Source: Gammaproteobacteria bacterium
Lineage (GTDB): Bacteria > Pseudomonadota > Gammaproteobacteria > Enterobacterales > Alteromonadaceae
Length of the DNA: 41,794 nucleotides
Direction: 5' to 3'
Assembly: GCA_002401725.1 (NCBI GenBank)
Contig: NVTW01000007.1
Span: forward strand, 46,093-87,886
Shown here in pieces: positions 30,743 through 41,264 of this stretch. The position numbers and the translations under genes were made by a program. The notes beneath the pieces were generated by a model. It did not search any database, was not told the DNA's origin, and was given only the letters and a program-made list of their open reading frames with translations. Each line of letters begins with the position of its first letter. Within the stretch, counting starts at the first letter, position 1.

Positions 30743-32041
30743 TTAGTTATCTTGCCCTAAAATTTCAATGTGCGCTTCGTCGCGTGTTTCTTTCATCCAA
30801 CGGTAGTTTTCGGTAGTGAATTTACGGCGATAGAGCATTTGATAAGCACGTTTTTGATCCATTTGTTGCGTGGCATCTAGCATCCGTCGACCTTCTAATT
30901 GAGCAATATGCCAGCCAAATGATGATTTAAATGGTTCGCTATATTCGTCAATTTTTAATTTTGCCAGAGCATCTTTAAAAGCAGGATCGTAATTGTTGGG
31001 ATCTGTCCAACCAAGCTCACCACCTTTTACCGAGGTTGGGCCTTCTGAGTATTCCTTGGCTAAATCAGCAAATTTGGCTTTACCTGCTTTAATGTCGTCT
31101 AAAAAGCCCTGTAGTTTTGCTTTTGCTTTGGCGTCACTTAAAATAATGGTGGGTTTTATTAAAATATGACGAGCATTAACTTCTTCAATTTCAACTACTT
31201 TTTTGCCACGTATGTCGATTACTTTAACTATGCTGTAACCTAAGCCCGTTCTTATTGGGCCAAGGATAGTGTCTTTTGCTTTACCATCAACTAATTCTGC
31301 GAATAATGTTGGCATTTCATTAATCGTTTTCCAACCAAAATCACCTCCTTTTAGTGCGTTAGCATCACTAGATGAGGCAATGGCAATTTTTGCAAAATTA
31401 GAGCCATTTTTTAATAACTCAATAACTTTATCAGCACGAGTTTTAGCATCAACAATATCTTTTTGTGTTGGATCAGCAGGAAATACAATTAAGATGTGAC
31501 CAAGGTGATATTCAGTATTCATATTGGTTTGTTTTTTCATCACTTCAAGTAAATTTTTTATTTCTTGTGGAGGAATATAAATACGACGACTCAGCGAAGC
31601 TCGACGAACTTCACCTGAAATTATTTCACCACGAATATTTTCACGATATTTTTCATAATCAAGACCATCGTCAACTATGGTTTGGCGAAATTGTTCAATA
31701 GTTAAGTTGTTTTCTTTTGCCATATTGGTAATGGTTTCATCGAGTTGTGCATCACTTACTTGCACTCCCATGCGTTCACCCAATTGTAATAGTAAACTGT
31801 CGTTAATGAGTTTATCAGTTGCTTGAACACGTAATGCTTTGTCAGAGGGTAAGCTTTGGTTTTCTTTTTTTGCTTTAATTTTCACTGTTTTGACCAAGTC
31901 ATTAATTTCAGACTCAAGCACTACGCCGTTATTTACCACCACAGCAACACGGTCAAGAGGAACTTCTTTAGCTATAAGTGAGCTTGATAATAGCAAAGAG
32001 CTGGTGATAATTAAGTTTAAAAATAAGGTTGTTTTTTTCAT
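30743..32041 (-). CDS. surA: Periplasmic peptidyl-prolyl isomerase/chaperone SurA
   Basis: Signal peptide, SurA N-domain and two parvulin domains; lptD-surA-pdxA context. Confidence 0.97.
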   Translation of the reverse strand: MKKTTLFLNLIITSSLLLSSSLIAKEVPLDRVAVVVNNGVVLESEINDLVKTVKIKAKKENQSLPSDKALRVQATDKLINDSLLLQLGERMGVQVSDAQLDETITNMAKENNLTIEQFRQTIVDDGLDYEKYRENIRGEIISGEVRRASLSRRIYIPPQEIKNLLEVMKKQTNMNTEYHLGHILIVFPADPTQKDIVDAKTRADKVIELLKNGSNFAKIAIASSSDANALKGGDFGWKTINEMPTLFAELVDGKAKDTILGPIRTGLGYSIVKVIDIRGKKVVEIEEVNARHILIKPTIILSDAKAKAKLQGFLDDIKAGKAKFADLAKEYSEGPTSVKGGELGWTDPNNYDPAFKDALAKLKIDEYSEPFKSSFGWHIAQLEGRRMLDATQQMDQKRAYQMLYRRKFTTENYRWMKETRDEAHIEILGQDN

Positions 32042-32054
32042 TTAGTTTTCTTTA

Positions 32055-34343
32055 TCAATTATTGAGAAAATAAGGTTTTTTATAACCAAATATACTCGAG
32101 TTAAACATGTCTTCAATGCCAACTGAAGATTGTTGACCACCTAAACCTTTGATCACGAATTGTACCACAAAGCCTGAATCAAATTCATTATGGGTTTTGT
32201 TAAGCAAAAGCTGGTCATTTATTTTAGAATTAATATTACGATGATATGCCAAGCGAATTGCCCAACAGCAACTTTCGTACTGAATACCAGCATAACTTTC
32301 AATGTTACGTTTATTCACTAAATCTTGAGTTAAGCGGCCAACAAATTGCCAATCTTTGTTGATGGCACCGCTGGTTAGTAATGATATTTGTTCAATTTTA
32401 TTGCCTGATACATTGCGTGTATAGCGATGACTCAGTTGCAGTAAATGATTTTGGGCATATTGATAATCAAATTTTGTCGCACTTTTAGTGGTAAAACCTT
32501 GCCTAGTATCGTATTGAATATTGCCACTTAACTCTAATTTTTTACTCATTTGGTAGAACACGTCGCCCGCTAAAACAGATTGGTTAGTTTTAATCGTTTG
32601 GGTATCGTTAAAAGCGGTATTGCTGTTATTTAAATATAATATTTTACCTATACTTACTCGTAAAATTTCTTGATTGGAACTGGTTAACACCCGACTAGTT
32701 AAGCCCCATGAAAATTGATTCGCTTGCGCTATTCTGTCTAAACCACTGAAGCGTCGTTCACGAAATAGGCCGTTATAATCGTCTTGTAAAGCGGTGGTAT
32801 CGTATATACCTATATTGCTTTGATTTTTATTAGGAATATATAAATATTGTATTTGTGGTTCTAAAGTTTGCGATAAATTGTTACCAAAATATTTTATTGG
32901 ACGATCTAGATTTAAACCGCCATGTATGCGTACTTTAGGTAAGGTACGGCTAACATTTTTAGCCAAAATTGAGGTGTTGCTAATACGCTCTTGTTGGTAA
33001 TAAGTTTGTAATAATTTCAATTCAGAATTTAAAAACCAACCTGGATGCATTATTGGTAAGGTAAAGCCCGCTTCAACATGAAAACGATTGGCGCTTGGTT
33101 GGCTTTTATCAGGTGTTTCAAAGCGACTTAATTCAGAATACAACTCAAAATTAGTATTTAAAAGCGTTAAAGGATTAAAACTAGAAAATTCAATTTGTGG
33201 CACAGTGCGATAACTTTGTACGTGGTTACCAAGTACTTCAAAATCTTGTAATTTTATCGTTGCTCTCCAGTTTTCACTAAAGTAAGACAACTCGCCAATT
33301 TGATAAAGGTAAGCATCGTTTGAGCTATAGTGTTCACTTTCAAGATCAACTAAATAGTTATCGTCACTTATGGTGGTGTAATCAGTGTACAAACGATAGT
33401 TGTTCGAAAAAGTACCAATATGCTGAATTCGGGCTAAATAACGCGCATCACTATTATTTACATTGAGATCTTTGTTTAAATATTCAAGGTTAACTGATCC
33501 TGATTGCAAACCCGATAAATAACGAAATTCGGTTAACAGCTGTAAACCACGCTTAGACATATAACGAGGTGTTATGGTGGCATCTATATTTGGAGCGATG
33601 TTCCAATAATAGGGCGTTTCAATTTTAAAACCAGAACGATTAGATGAACCTAATTTAGGATATAAAAAGCCTGATTTTCGTTGATCTGTTACCGGAAATG
33701 AAAAATAAGGAATATAAAATACCGGTACACCAAAAAATTTTAATTTGGCATTATATGCTTCGCCGCGATTTTTACGCGTTGAAATATAAATTTTACTGGC
33801 TTCGAGTAACCAATCAGGTTGTGCTGATTGGCAGGTGGTAAAAGATGAGTTTTTTAAAGTTAAATCCCCCTGTTTACTGATAGATAGTTCACCTGCCTTA
33901 CCATGAGCTGGATTGTTAGCCAGTTGATAAGCAGACTTTTTTAATATGGTTGCTTGGTGTTCTTTATTGGCACTAATGGATTGTGAAAATACATCAATAT
34001 TATTCGCTTGAAAATGAATGTTACCTTGCGCGTTAAAGCTTTCTTGCAGACGATTAAATTCTAATTGTTCGGCACTAATGCGTTGTTCTTTGCTAACCAT
34101 AACCACACCACCAGAAAATGTGGCAATAATGTTTTTATCTATGTTTGAATATTTGCTGACTATGGTGATGGCATTTTTGTCAGTTATTTCTTGGTTTAAG
34201 GTTATTTTTTCATAAGCGGTGATCGGGCAAGTAGCGTTGACATCAATTAAATTTTCAGCGATTGATTGTTCGGCAAATGCTTGGCGGGAAACAACACTTA
34301 ACAGTAAAATAAAAAGAGTGAAAAATTTAAGGTGAAAATGCAT
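32055..34343 (-). CDS. lptD: LPS-assembly protein LptD
   Basis: 762 aa; signal peptide, OstA domain, C-terminal beta-barrel (KSGFLYPKLGSSNRSGFKIETPYYWNIAPNIDATITPRYMSKRGLQL). Confidence 0.96.
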   Translation of the reverse strand: MHFHLKFFTLFILLLSVVSRQAFAEQSIAENLIDVNATCPITAYEKITLNQEITDKNAITIVSKYSNIDKNIIATFSGGVVMVSKEQRISAEQLEFNRLQESFNAQGNIHFQANNIDVFSQSISANKEHQATILKKSAYQLANNPAHGKAGELSISKQGDLTLKNSSFTTCQSAQPDWLLEASKIYISTRKNRGEAYNAKLKFFGVPVFYIPYFSFPVTDQRKSGFLYPKLGSSNRSGFKIETPYYWNIAPNIDATITPRYMSKRGLQLLTEFRYLSGLQSGSVNLEYLNKDLNVNNSDARYLARIQHIGTFSNNYRLYTDYTTISDDNYLVDLESEHYSSNDAYLYQIGELSYFSENWRATIKLQDFEVLGNHVQSYRTVPQIEFSSFNPLTLLNTNFELYSELSRFETPDKSQPSANRFHVEAGFTLPIMHPGWFLNSELKLLQTYYQQERISNTSILAKNVSRTLPKVRIHGGLNLDRPIKYFGNNLSQTLEPQIQYLYIPNKNQSNIGIYDTTALQDDYNGLFRERRFSGLDRIAQANQFSWGLTSRVLTSSNQEILRVSIGKILYLNNSNTAFNDTQTIKTNQSVLAGDVFYQMSKKLELSGNIQYDTRQGFTTKSATKFDYQYAQNHLLQLSHRYTRNVSGNKIEQISLLTSGAINKDWQFVGRLTQDLVNKRNIESYAGIQYESCCWAIRLAYHRNINSKINDQLLLNKTHNEFDSGFVVQFVIKGLGGQQSSVGIEDMFNSSIFGYKKPYFLNN

Positions 34344-34621
34344 TTACTGTCCGAAAAATAACTAAATATTAGCGTTTAGTTTTTAGAGAAAATTAGGTGA
34401 AAATTAAAACTTATTAATATTGCGCTAATAATATAGCAATTTTCATCTACTCGCTAATTGGTTATATTAATAATCACCTATTTTTACAATTCCAGTGTTT
34501 ATTTGTGTACATTTATGCTGAAATCGCGCTTTTTATCGCAGACTTTCTGCTAAAGTGAGACCTTAAAAATAAAATAAGTTCAATCTTCTGTTTTAAATAT
34601 CAACATTGGTTAAAAATAAAT

Positions 34622-35440
34622 ATGCGCATTTGGGGTAAAGTTTTAGGGTTTTTATTTGGTTTTATGCTCAGTAAAACCATTATTGGCGCTTTGTTAGGTT
34701 TGTGGTTAGGACACAAATTTGATCGCGGTATTGGCATGGATTTTAGTAATTTGTCAGGGAATGATCTCGATGATGATGCTCGCCAAGCAGCTTTTTTTTA
34801 TACCACTTTTTCGGTTATGGGTTACGTTGCCAAAGCTAATGGTCATATCAGTCAAGATGAAATTGCCTTTGCACAAGCTACCATGGATAAACTTGGGCTA
34901 AACGCGCAATTAAAGCAACAAGCGCAAGATGCCTTTCGTGAAGGCAAAATGGCAGGTTTTCCTTTAAAAGATCGTTTAAAAACCTTTAAACGTAACTGTG
35001 GCAATCGTCACGATTTACTCTTAATGTTTTTAGAAATTCAAATACAATTGGCGTTTTCGGATGGTAATTTAGATAGTGATGAGCGCCAAGCATTGCACAC
35101 TATTGCACAAACATTAGGTTTTTCTAGTCGAGATCTTGATAAGTTGCTGGAAATGATCATTGCCGGCGCGCAATTTAATCAACAATCAGCACATGGTGGC
35201 TTTAACCAAGCTACGTCGTCAATACAATTAGCTAATGCTTACAAAGTATTAGGTGTTGATGAAAATGTATCTGCAAGCGAGCTTAAAAAGGCTCATCGTA
35301 AATTAATGTCACAACATCACCCTGATAAATTAGTATCAAAAGGTTTGCCGCCTGAAATGATGGAAATGGCAAAACAAAAAACTCAAGATATTCAAGCGGC
35401 TTATGATTTAATTAACACCTTCAATAAAAAAGCGAGTTAA
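34622..35440 (+). CDS. djlA: Co-chaperone DjlA (membrane-anchored J-domain protein)
   Basis: N-terminal TM, TerB-like core, C-terminal J domain (AYKVLGVDENVSASELKKAHRKLMSQHHPDKL); divergent from lptD. Confidence 0.96.
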   Translation: MRIWGKVLGFLFGFMLSKTIIGALLGLWLGHKFDRGIGMDFSNLSGNDLDDDARQAAFFYTTFSVMGYVAKANGHISQDEIAFAQATMDKLGLNAQLKQQAQDAFREGKMAGFPLKDRLKTFKRNCGNRHDLLLMFLEIQIQLAFSDGNLDSDERQALHTIAQTLGFSSRDLDKLLEMIIAGAQFNQQSAHGGFNQATSSIQLANAYKVLGVDENVSASELKKAHRKLMSQHHPDKLVSKGLPPEMMEMAKQKTQDIQAAYDLINTFNKKAS

Positions 35441-35460
35441 TTTTTATTAACTCGCTTTTT
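35426..35460. terminator. Hairpin terminator overlapping djlA stop codon, between convergent genes
   Basis: aaaaagcgagttaa...ttaactcgcttttt long perfect stem with A/T runs on both sides. Confidence 0.85.
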
Positions 35461-35480
35461 AGCGGTTGCTATTTGGAAAT

Positions 35481-35957
35481 TTATAAAATGGTTAAATCGT
35501 TAATGTTTTCTATATTTAACTGTGTTTGTATATATAGATCATGCTGTTGCCCAGGTAAGCAAATCATTTTAGCTCGACAATAATATTTAGGCTCGGCTAC
35601 GCCTTTTACTTTGATGGTTACTCCTTCAAAGTCAGCGATATTTTTCATCTTGTATTTGCTTTTTACTTGCGCTACCACTTGGGTGGCAAGATAAACATTT
35701 AAGCTGTTTGATGAGTTATTACTCTTGCCTGAACTTAATATCCAAATCCCGGTTTCATTTTGATTATTAGCATCGAATGTTGTGGTACTTCTAACTGTAA
35801 ATTCAGTAATTACCGATGAGTGCATTTTTTTTAATGAACGGTCGGTAATTTGTTTTACCGTTTTAGGTTTAAATTCAACGGTAGATGAACAAGCACTTAA
35901 TGTCGCGATTAAAATGGCGAAAAGTACTTTTGAATTAATAAGTGATTTAGTAAACAT
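35481..35957 (-). CDS. Hypothetical lipoprotein
   Basis: Signal peptide with lipobox LSAC (ILIATLSAC|SSTVEFKP); no family recognised. Confidence 0.65.
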   Translation of the reverse strand: MFTKSLINSKVLFAILIATLSACSSTVEFKPKTVKQITDRSLKKMHSSVITEFTVRSTTTFDANNQNETGIWILSSGKSNNSSNSLNVYLATQVVAQVKSKYKMKNIADFEGVTIKVKGVAEPKYYCRAKMICLPGQQHDLYIQTQLNIENINDLTIL

Positions 35958-36050
35958 TATTGGGTATTCCTTGTGGTGTTAGATGTTTTTTAAAAGCTAT
36001 GTTCCCGTAAATTGTTGCTAGTCAAATAAATAGTCGCAAATACAATGTTT

Positions 36051-36102
36051 TGTAGGTCGGCATTTATGCCGTCAATATTGATGGGCTGAAGCCCAACCTA
36101 CA
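36051..36102. repeat. Short palindromic three-hairpin element (REP/MITE-like)
   Basis: Terminal tgtaggt/acctaca; internal cggcat-tt-atgccg and gggc-tgaa-gccc hairpins; intergenic. Confidence 0.8.
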
Positions 36103-36291
36103 CAGGTTTTACGCGATAATTATTAGTTGAACAACAATCAAGTACAACATAGCCTTTTTAAATTGAATTAATAAATTGATAGTTAGATTAAAAACGATCG
36201 CAAAGAATTTTACTAATTTTATAACGGAATTTAACGGAATTCGCAGGAATATACCAATTTGATTCAGTGGAGTTGCTACTTTTGAGTGATT

Positions 36292-37221
36292 TCACCAACC
36301 GAGATGTTTTATCCACGCTTTAACTGCTTTGAGTAGCTCTTCATTAGGGTAATTGCCACTGGTGAAATTATCTAATTTTTGTTGACGATAATATACTTTT
36401 AATTGTTTTTTAGCTTCTATGGCACTTAGTGGTGCGATTTTTTGTACGTATAAATTATCAGCCCCTAAATATAAATCTAAAATCGGTACGTCAATATTGG
36501 CTAATGAATTTATAAAGTTTTGGTTGTCTTTTTCAGTCAGTAAGTGACCACTTAAAATTACCAGTATATCGGGTTGTTTACTTTCAGCCTGTTGGTAAGA
36601 ATTTACCAAAATAGCGGCATTACTGCTCTCGGCGATCAATAAAAAAATGCCGGGATAATTAGCTGCTTTTTCCATTACTTTGTTCATCACTGCACTGAGA
36701 TTATCTTGGTATGTGGCTAAAACTTCTTTATTTTCGTCTGCTTGAGCGCGAGGATCTATTTTTTTAGAGGGGTAGTTTGTTGGCTTTTCAGGTGATTGAA
36801 CGGTAATGGTTGTCCAACCTAAATCAGGCAATGTTTTGCGAAAATAATTAAGTGCTGGCGAAGATACCGCCGATTGCTGCCAATTAGGCAATAAAATTGC
36901 CACCCCTTTTGCATTGCTAGTGGTTTGTTCTTGAATAAGAGTAATAAAATCTTTACTGCCATTAAGCAGTGTGGTGACGTTTTCTGTTTTTAGAAAATGT
37001 TTAATATCATCTTTAAATTGTTGATGCTGATTTACAGGTAAGGGTATTTTTAACGCTTTTTCTGTACTTTTATTTGTATTTTTTTTGTCAGTGGCTGTCG
37101 CGTTTTTTTCGCTAGGTTTTTTACTCGCTTTTTCGGTTGTTATTGCTGTTTTTTCTTGTGCGTAGCTAAGGTGGTGATAATTGCTAAATAACAAGATTAA
37201 AATTACTAAAAATATACGCAC
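36292..37221 (-). CDS. DUF3530 family protein (predicted alpha/beta-hydrolase-like, secreted)
   Basis: Signal peptide, low-complexity Lys/Thr-rich linker, GVAILLPNWQQSAVSSPALNYFRKTLPDLGWTTITVQSPEKP. Confidence 0.75.
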   Translation of the reverse strand: MRIFLVILILLFSNYHHLSYAQEKTAITTEKASKKPSEKNATATDKKNTNKSTEKALKIPLPVNQHQQFKDDIKHFLKTENVTTLLNGSKDFITLIQEQTTSNAKGVAILLPNWQQSAVSSPALNYFRKTLPDLGWTTITVQSPEKPTNYPSKKIDPRAQADENKEVLATYQDNLSAVMNKVMEKAANYPGIFLLIAESSNAAILVNSYQQAESKQPDILVILSGHLLTEKDNQNFINSLANIDVPILDLYLGADNLYVQKIAPLSAIEAKKQLKVYYRQQKLDNFTSGNYPNEELLKAVKAWIKHLGW

Positions 37222-37334
37222 TTGTTTACCTTATTATTCAATTTTTTGCTAATAATACTCAGTTATCGGAATAATTACACTTTTCTTGAACCGATAACGA
37301 ATAGATTTGTTATCAATGTAAAACAACAAGCAGA

Positions 37335-38003
37335 TTAATTAAATGGGCACTCACTGGTAAATATTAATTCTTTTTCACTAACCGGATGAAATACAGTCAA
37401 CATTTGCGCATGTAATTGTAAACGTGGACTCACCGTGAGTGCTTTATCATGTGCATATAAACGATCGCCTAAAATAGGGTGACCTAATGCTAACATGTGT
37501 ACGCGTAGTTGATGTGAACGCCCAGTGATGGGGGTTAGTTCAACTAAGGTGCTATTTTCACTACGCTCAGTAACTCGATATAATGTTTGCGATTTTTTGC
37601 CATGTTCATGATCAACTTTTTGTTTGGGGCGGTTCGGCCAATCACAAATTAGCGGTAAATTTATATCACCAGCCTCTTCTGCTACTAAACCATAAACCCG
37701 AGCAATATATAATTTTTTAGTGACTCTTTGTTCAAACTGGCGACTAATATGCACATGAGCAGGCTTGTTTAGTGCCATTATTACGATGCCCGAGGTTGCC
37801 ATATCTAAGCGATGCACAATAGTGGCACTGGGTAATACTTTATTCACGCGTGTTTGTAGGCAATCTTTATGCTCAGGCAAACGCCCTGGAACCGTTAATA
37901 AGCCACTACTTTTATTTAAAACCACAATATCATCATCCTGAAAAATAATGTCTAAATAAGGTGTCATTGGCGGTTGATAAATAAAATCTGGGTTTGCTGC
38001 CAT
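37335..38003 (-). CDS. rluA: RluA family pseudouridine synthase
   Basis: VLNKSSGLLTVPGR, IVHRLDMATSGIVIMALNK, PITGRSHQLRVHMLALGHPILGD. Confidence 0.93.
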   Translation of the reverse strand: MAANPDFIYQPPMTPYLDIIFQDDDIVVLNKSSGLLTVPGRLPEHKDCLQTRVNKVLPSATIVHRLDMATSGIVIMALNKPAHVHISRQFEQRVTKKLYIARVYGLVAEEAGDINLPLICDWPNRPKQKVDHEHGKKSQTLYRVTERSENSTLVELTPITGRSHQLRVHMLALGHPILGDRLYAHDKALTVSPRLQLHAQMLTVFHPVSEKELIFTSECPFN

Positions 38004-38027
38004 AATTTTCCTATGCTTAATGGTTTT

Positions 38028-40994
38028 TTAATGTGTTACTACAATTAATCGCACTGCTTCAAATTTTAGTTGTGCATTGTCAATATAATGTGTCAACTCT
38101 TGTTGCTGAGTGCTAATAAAATCAATTTCTTCTTGGCGAACACTGGGGTTAATTGCGGCAAGTGCAATTAAGCGTTGCTGTTCATCATTTAAATTTTGTT
38201 TCATGGTAGCTAAAGCTTTGCTTTGAATGCTGGTCACTTTATTGTTGGCGTGTGCTTCAGCTTTTGTTACCAGTGGCGCTATTTGTGGGCTCAGTGCTTT
38301 AGTTAATTGTAACGCCATTTGCTTTTTCACTGGTGCGACTTGGCTGTCTAATACGTTTTCACTAATTTTACTTTCTAAATCGTTACCACTGGCATCAATT
38401 AATACACGCACTGGCGTAGTGGGTAAGTAGCGCCCTAGTTGTAACTTACTTGGCGCCATAGCTTCAAAAGTATATAAACATTCTAGAAAGAAAGTACCCA
38501 CCGGTAGGGCGGGATTTTTCAATAAGCCAATACTGGCATTACCCATTTCTTCACTTAAAATCAGTTCAATTGACTCACGCACCATCGGATGATCCCAAGT
38601 CAATAATTGATAATTTTCGCAAGCAAGTGCCGTATCGCGATCAAAGGTTATGGTGGTGCCGTCTTCGGGTAAGCACGGAAAATTAGCGCTAAGCATATGC
38701 TCTGTTGAGTTAAGAGCTATGCCGTTATCCGCTTTGTCGTCTTGAGCAATACCAAATACATCAAACACTTGAAACATAAATTGTGGTAGATGAATTTGCT
38801 GGTCTTGCCTTGCTATTTCGTCAACAAGTGCGTTGGCGCGACCTTGCCCCGATGAATGAATTTCTAATAATTTATCACGACCATTTTCTAAATCAGCTTT
38901 GATGGTTAGATGTTTTTGTTTACTGTCGTTAATAAACTGTTGTGCTTGCTCGCTGTTTTCTTGCCCTTGCAGTGCTAAAAACATTAACTCGCGCCCATAA
39001 CTTTCAAAGACACTTCTGCCGGTTATACAAGTATGTTCAAAAGCGTTTAAACTGTGCTGATACCAATTAAACAACAAGGCTTGTGCTGAATTGTCAAAAT
39101 AAGGCACGTGTAAATTAATAATTTCTTTTTGGCCAATGCGATCAAGGCGACCAATGCGTTGTTCCAGTAAATCAGGATTTGCTGGTAAATCAAATAACAC
39201 TAAATGATGGGCAAATTGAAAATTGCGACCTTCGCTACCAATTTCAGAGCACAGTAAAATTTGTGCGCTGTCTTCACCTTGGGCAAAGTAAGCGGCAGCT
39301 TTATCACGTTCGAAAATACTTAAACCCTCATGAAATACTGCGGCGCGTATGCCTTCTTTAACCCGTAAAGCTGTTTCTAAATCAATCGCGGTTTGTGCAT
39401 GGGCGCAAATAACTAAAAGTTTTTCTTTGCCATGATTATTATCTACGGCACTTTTATTGAGTGTTTGTAATAATTCAATTAAATAATCAATGCGGGGATC
39501 AAAATCAGTCCATGGAGTTAAGTGACTATCGAGTGAAAATAATATTTCAGGCGTAAATAAAAACTTTGCGCGTTTCGATTGTGCGAGTAGATCAATATCG
39601 TTGCTATTAATAAAATCATTAATTTGTGCTTGATAAAGCTCAGGTAATACTAACTTTGTGGCGTGTAATTTTCTTGCAGGGAAACCTTTAATGGTATTAC
39701 GACTATTTCTAAATAAAATGCGGCCAGTGCCGTGTCGATCTAATAATTGTTTAAGCAGTTGTTGACCCGCAATATTAGTAGTACCATTTTCGACTGCATT
39801 ATCAGCATTCATGGCATAATTATTAAAAGCGCTTATTAGTGCACTGATCTCACTTTCTTTTAATAATTTGGTCAGAGTTTGTTGTTGGGTGTTATTTAAA
39901 ATATCTCCGGTGATAATGGCATTTGCGGCATCGGCAACTTGTTGATAATTGCTTTCTTCATCAATAAATTTTTGGTAGTTAAAAAAACGATCATCGTCGA
40001 GTAATTTCAACCGTGCAAAATGGCCTTCATGGCCCAATTGGTCTGGGGTTGCAGTAAGTAATAATACCCCAGGTATTTTTTGTGCTAGTTGTTCAACACA
40101 TTGATATTCTTTACTAATATTGTCTACTTGCCAAGCTAAATGATGGGCTTCATCAACCACCATCAAATCCCAACTTTCGTCTAATAGTGCCTTATACCAC
40201 TGTGGGTTTTTAGTGATAAAGTCTAAATTCACCAGTACTAACTGTTCACTTGAAAAGGGGTTGATTTGCTCATTTTCGCCACTGGACTCAACGCAACGAT
40301 CATTGTCAAAAATGCTAAAGTGTAAGTTAAAACGGCGCAGCATTTCCACTAACCATTGATGCATTAACGGCTCAGGCACAATAATTAATACCCGTTGCGC
40401 GCGTCCAGTAACTAATTGTTGATGTATAATTAAACCCGCTTCAATGGTTTTTCCTAAACCTACTTCATCGGCAAGTAAAACTCGTGGTGCAAAACGTTGG
40501 CCTACTTCTTCGGCAATATAAAGTTGATGAGGAATTAAACTAACACGTCCACCGGTTAATCCCGTAAGCGAAGATTGTTGTTGAATAAATTGGTGTTTGA
40601 TGGTGTCACGGCGTAGACGAAACCAGTCTAAACGATCGGTTTGACCATTCATTAAACGATCGTGCGGATTGTTAAATTTAATAAAATGATCAACCATCAC
40701 TTCTTTTAAAGAAGATTCTTCGCCAGTATCGGTACGCATACCTAAATAAGTAATTAAGCCGTTAACTTCATTTAATGATGATACTTTTAAATGCCAACCT
40801 TCATGGCTAGGAATGGTATCGCCATGGTTAAATTTTATGCGAGTTAATGGTGCGTCTTTAATGGCATATTTACGCGAGTCACCGGTAGCGGTATATAAAA
40901 TGGTAACAAAGCGCGCTTCAACCATTATTACCGTACCTAAACCTTGGGCTGATTCACCGTCACTGATCCAACGTTGACCCGGACAAAATAGCAT
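38028..40994 (-). CDS. rapA: RNA polymerase-associated ATPase RapA (HepA)
   Basis: MLFCPGQRWISDGESAQGLGTV, SWI2/SNF2 motifs LLADEVGLGKTIEAGLI, VDEAHHL, RIGRLDRIGQ; ATG at 40994 preferred over 41006. Confidence 0.97.
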   Translation of the reverse strand: MLFCPGQRWISDGESAQGLGTVIMVEARFVTILYTATGDSRKYAIKDAPLTRIKFNHGDTIPSHEGWHLKVSSLNEVNGLITYLGMRTDTGEESSLKEVMVDHFIKFNNPHDRLMNGQTDRLDWFRLRRDTIKHQFIQQQSSLTGLTGGRVSLIPHQLYIAEEVGQRFAPRVLLADEVGLGKTIEAGLIIHQQLVTGRAQRVLIIVPEPLMHQWLVEMLRRFNLHFSIFDNDRCVESSGENEQINPFSSEQLVLVNLDFITKNPQWYKALLDESWDLMVVDEAHHLAWQVDNISKEYQCVEQLAQKIPGVLLLTATPDQLGHEGHFARLKLLDDDRFFNYQKFIDEESNYQQVADAANAIITGDILNNTQQQTLTKLLKESEISALISAFNNYAMNADNAVENGTTNIAGQQLLKQLLDRHGTGRILFRNSRNTIKGFPARKLHATKLVLPELYQAQINDFINSNDIDLLAQSKRAKFLFTPEILFSLDSHLTPWTDFDPRIDYLIELLQTLNKSAVDNNHGKEKLLVICAHAQTAIDLETALRVKEGIRAAVFHEGLSIFERDKAAAYFAQGEDSAQILLCSEIGSEGRNFQFAHHLVLFDLPANPDLLEQRIGRLDRIGQKEIINLHVPYFDNSAQALLFNWYQHSLNAFEHTCITGRSVFESYGRELMFLALQGQENSEQAQQFINDSKQKHLTIKADLENGRDKLLEIHSSGQGRANALVDEIARQDQQIHLPQFMFQVFDVFGIAQDDKADNGIALNSTEHMLSANFPCLPEDGTTITFDRDTALACENYQLLTWDHPMVRESIELILSEEMGNASIGLLKNPALPVGTFFLECLYTFEAMAPSKLQLGRYLPTTPVRVLIDASGNDLESKISENVLDSQVAPVKKQMALQLTKALSPQIAPLVTKAEAHANNKVTSIQSKALATMKQNLNDEQQRLIALAAINPSVRQEEIDFISTQQQELTHYIDNAQLKFEAVRLIVVTH

Positions 40995-41264
40995 AAAAAT
41001 CTCCAAAAAATGATCACAACAAATTTATTACCAAAAGCTAAAGTAAAAAATGATTAGTTTTTAAAAATAGCGGATAAATAAAGCGGGCGTTATGTTAACG
41101 CTAACCCAAGATTAATCATAGCTTGCTTAGTTAAAAAAACCTTAATATAGAGACTTTTCTTGCTTGTCAGCGGTCTTATTAAATGCCATGCTAAGATCGT
41201 ACGGTTTAGCAATGTTGGATGCTGAACAGTAGATTTTCTTTTCATTGATGCTGGAGAAGCCCTT

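Noticed and set aside
36222-36241. Repeated taacggaat in the 35957-36292 intergenic region
   Set aside because: Two short direct copies only; no supporting structure.
41189-41211. tgctaa...ttagca dyad upstream of the phoH-like gene
   Set aside because: Only 6-bp arms with an 11-nt spacer in AT-rich DNA; expected by chance.
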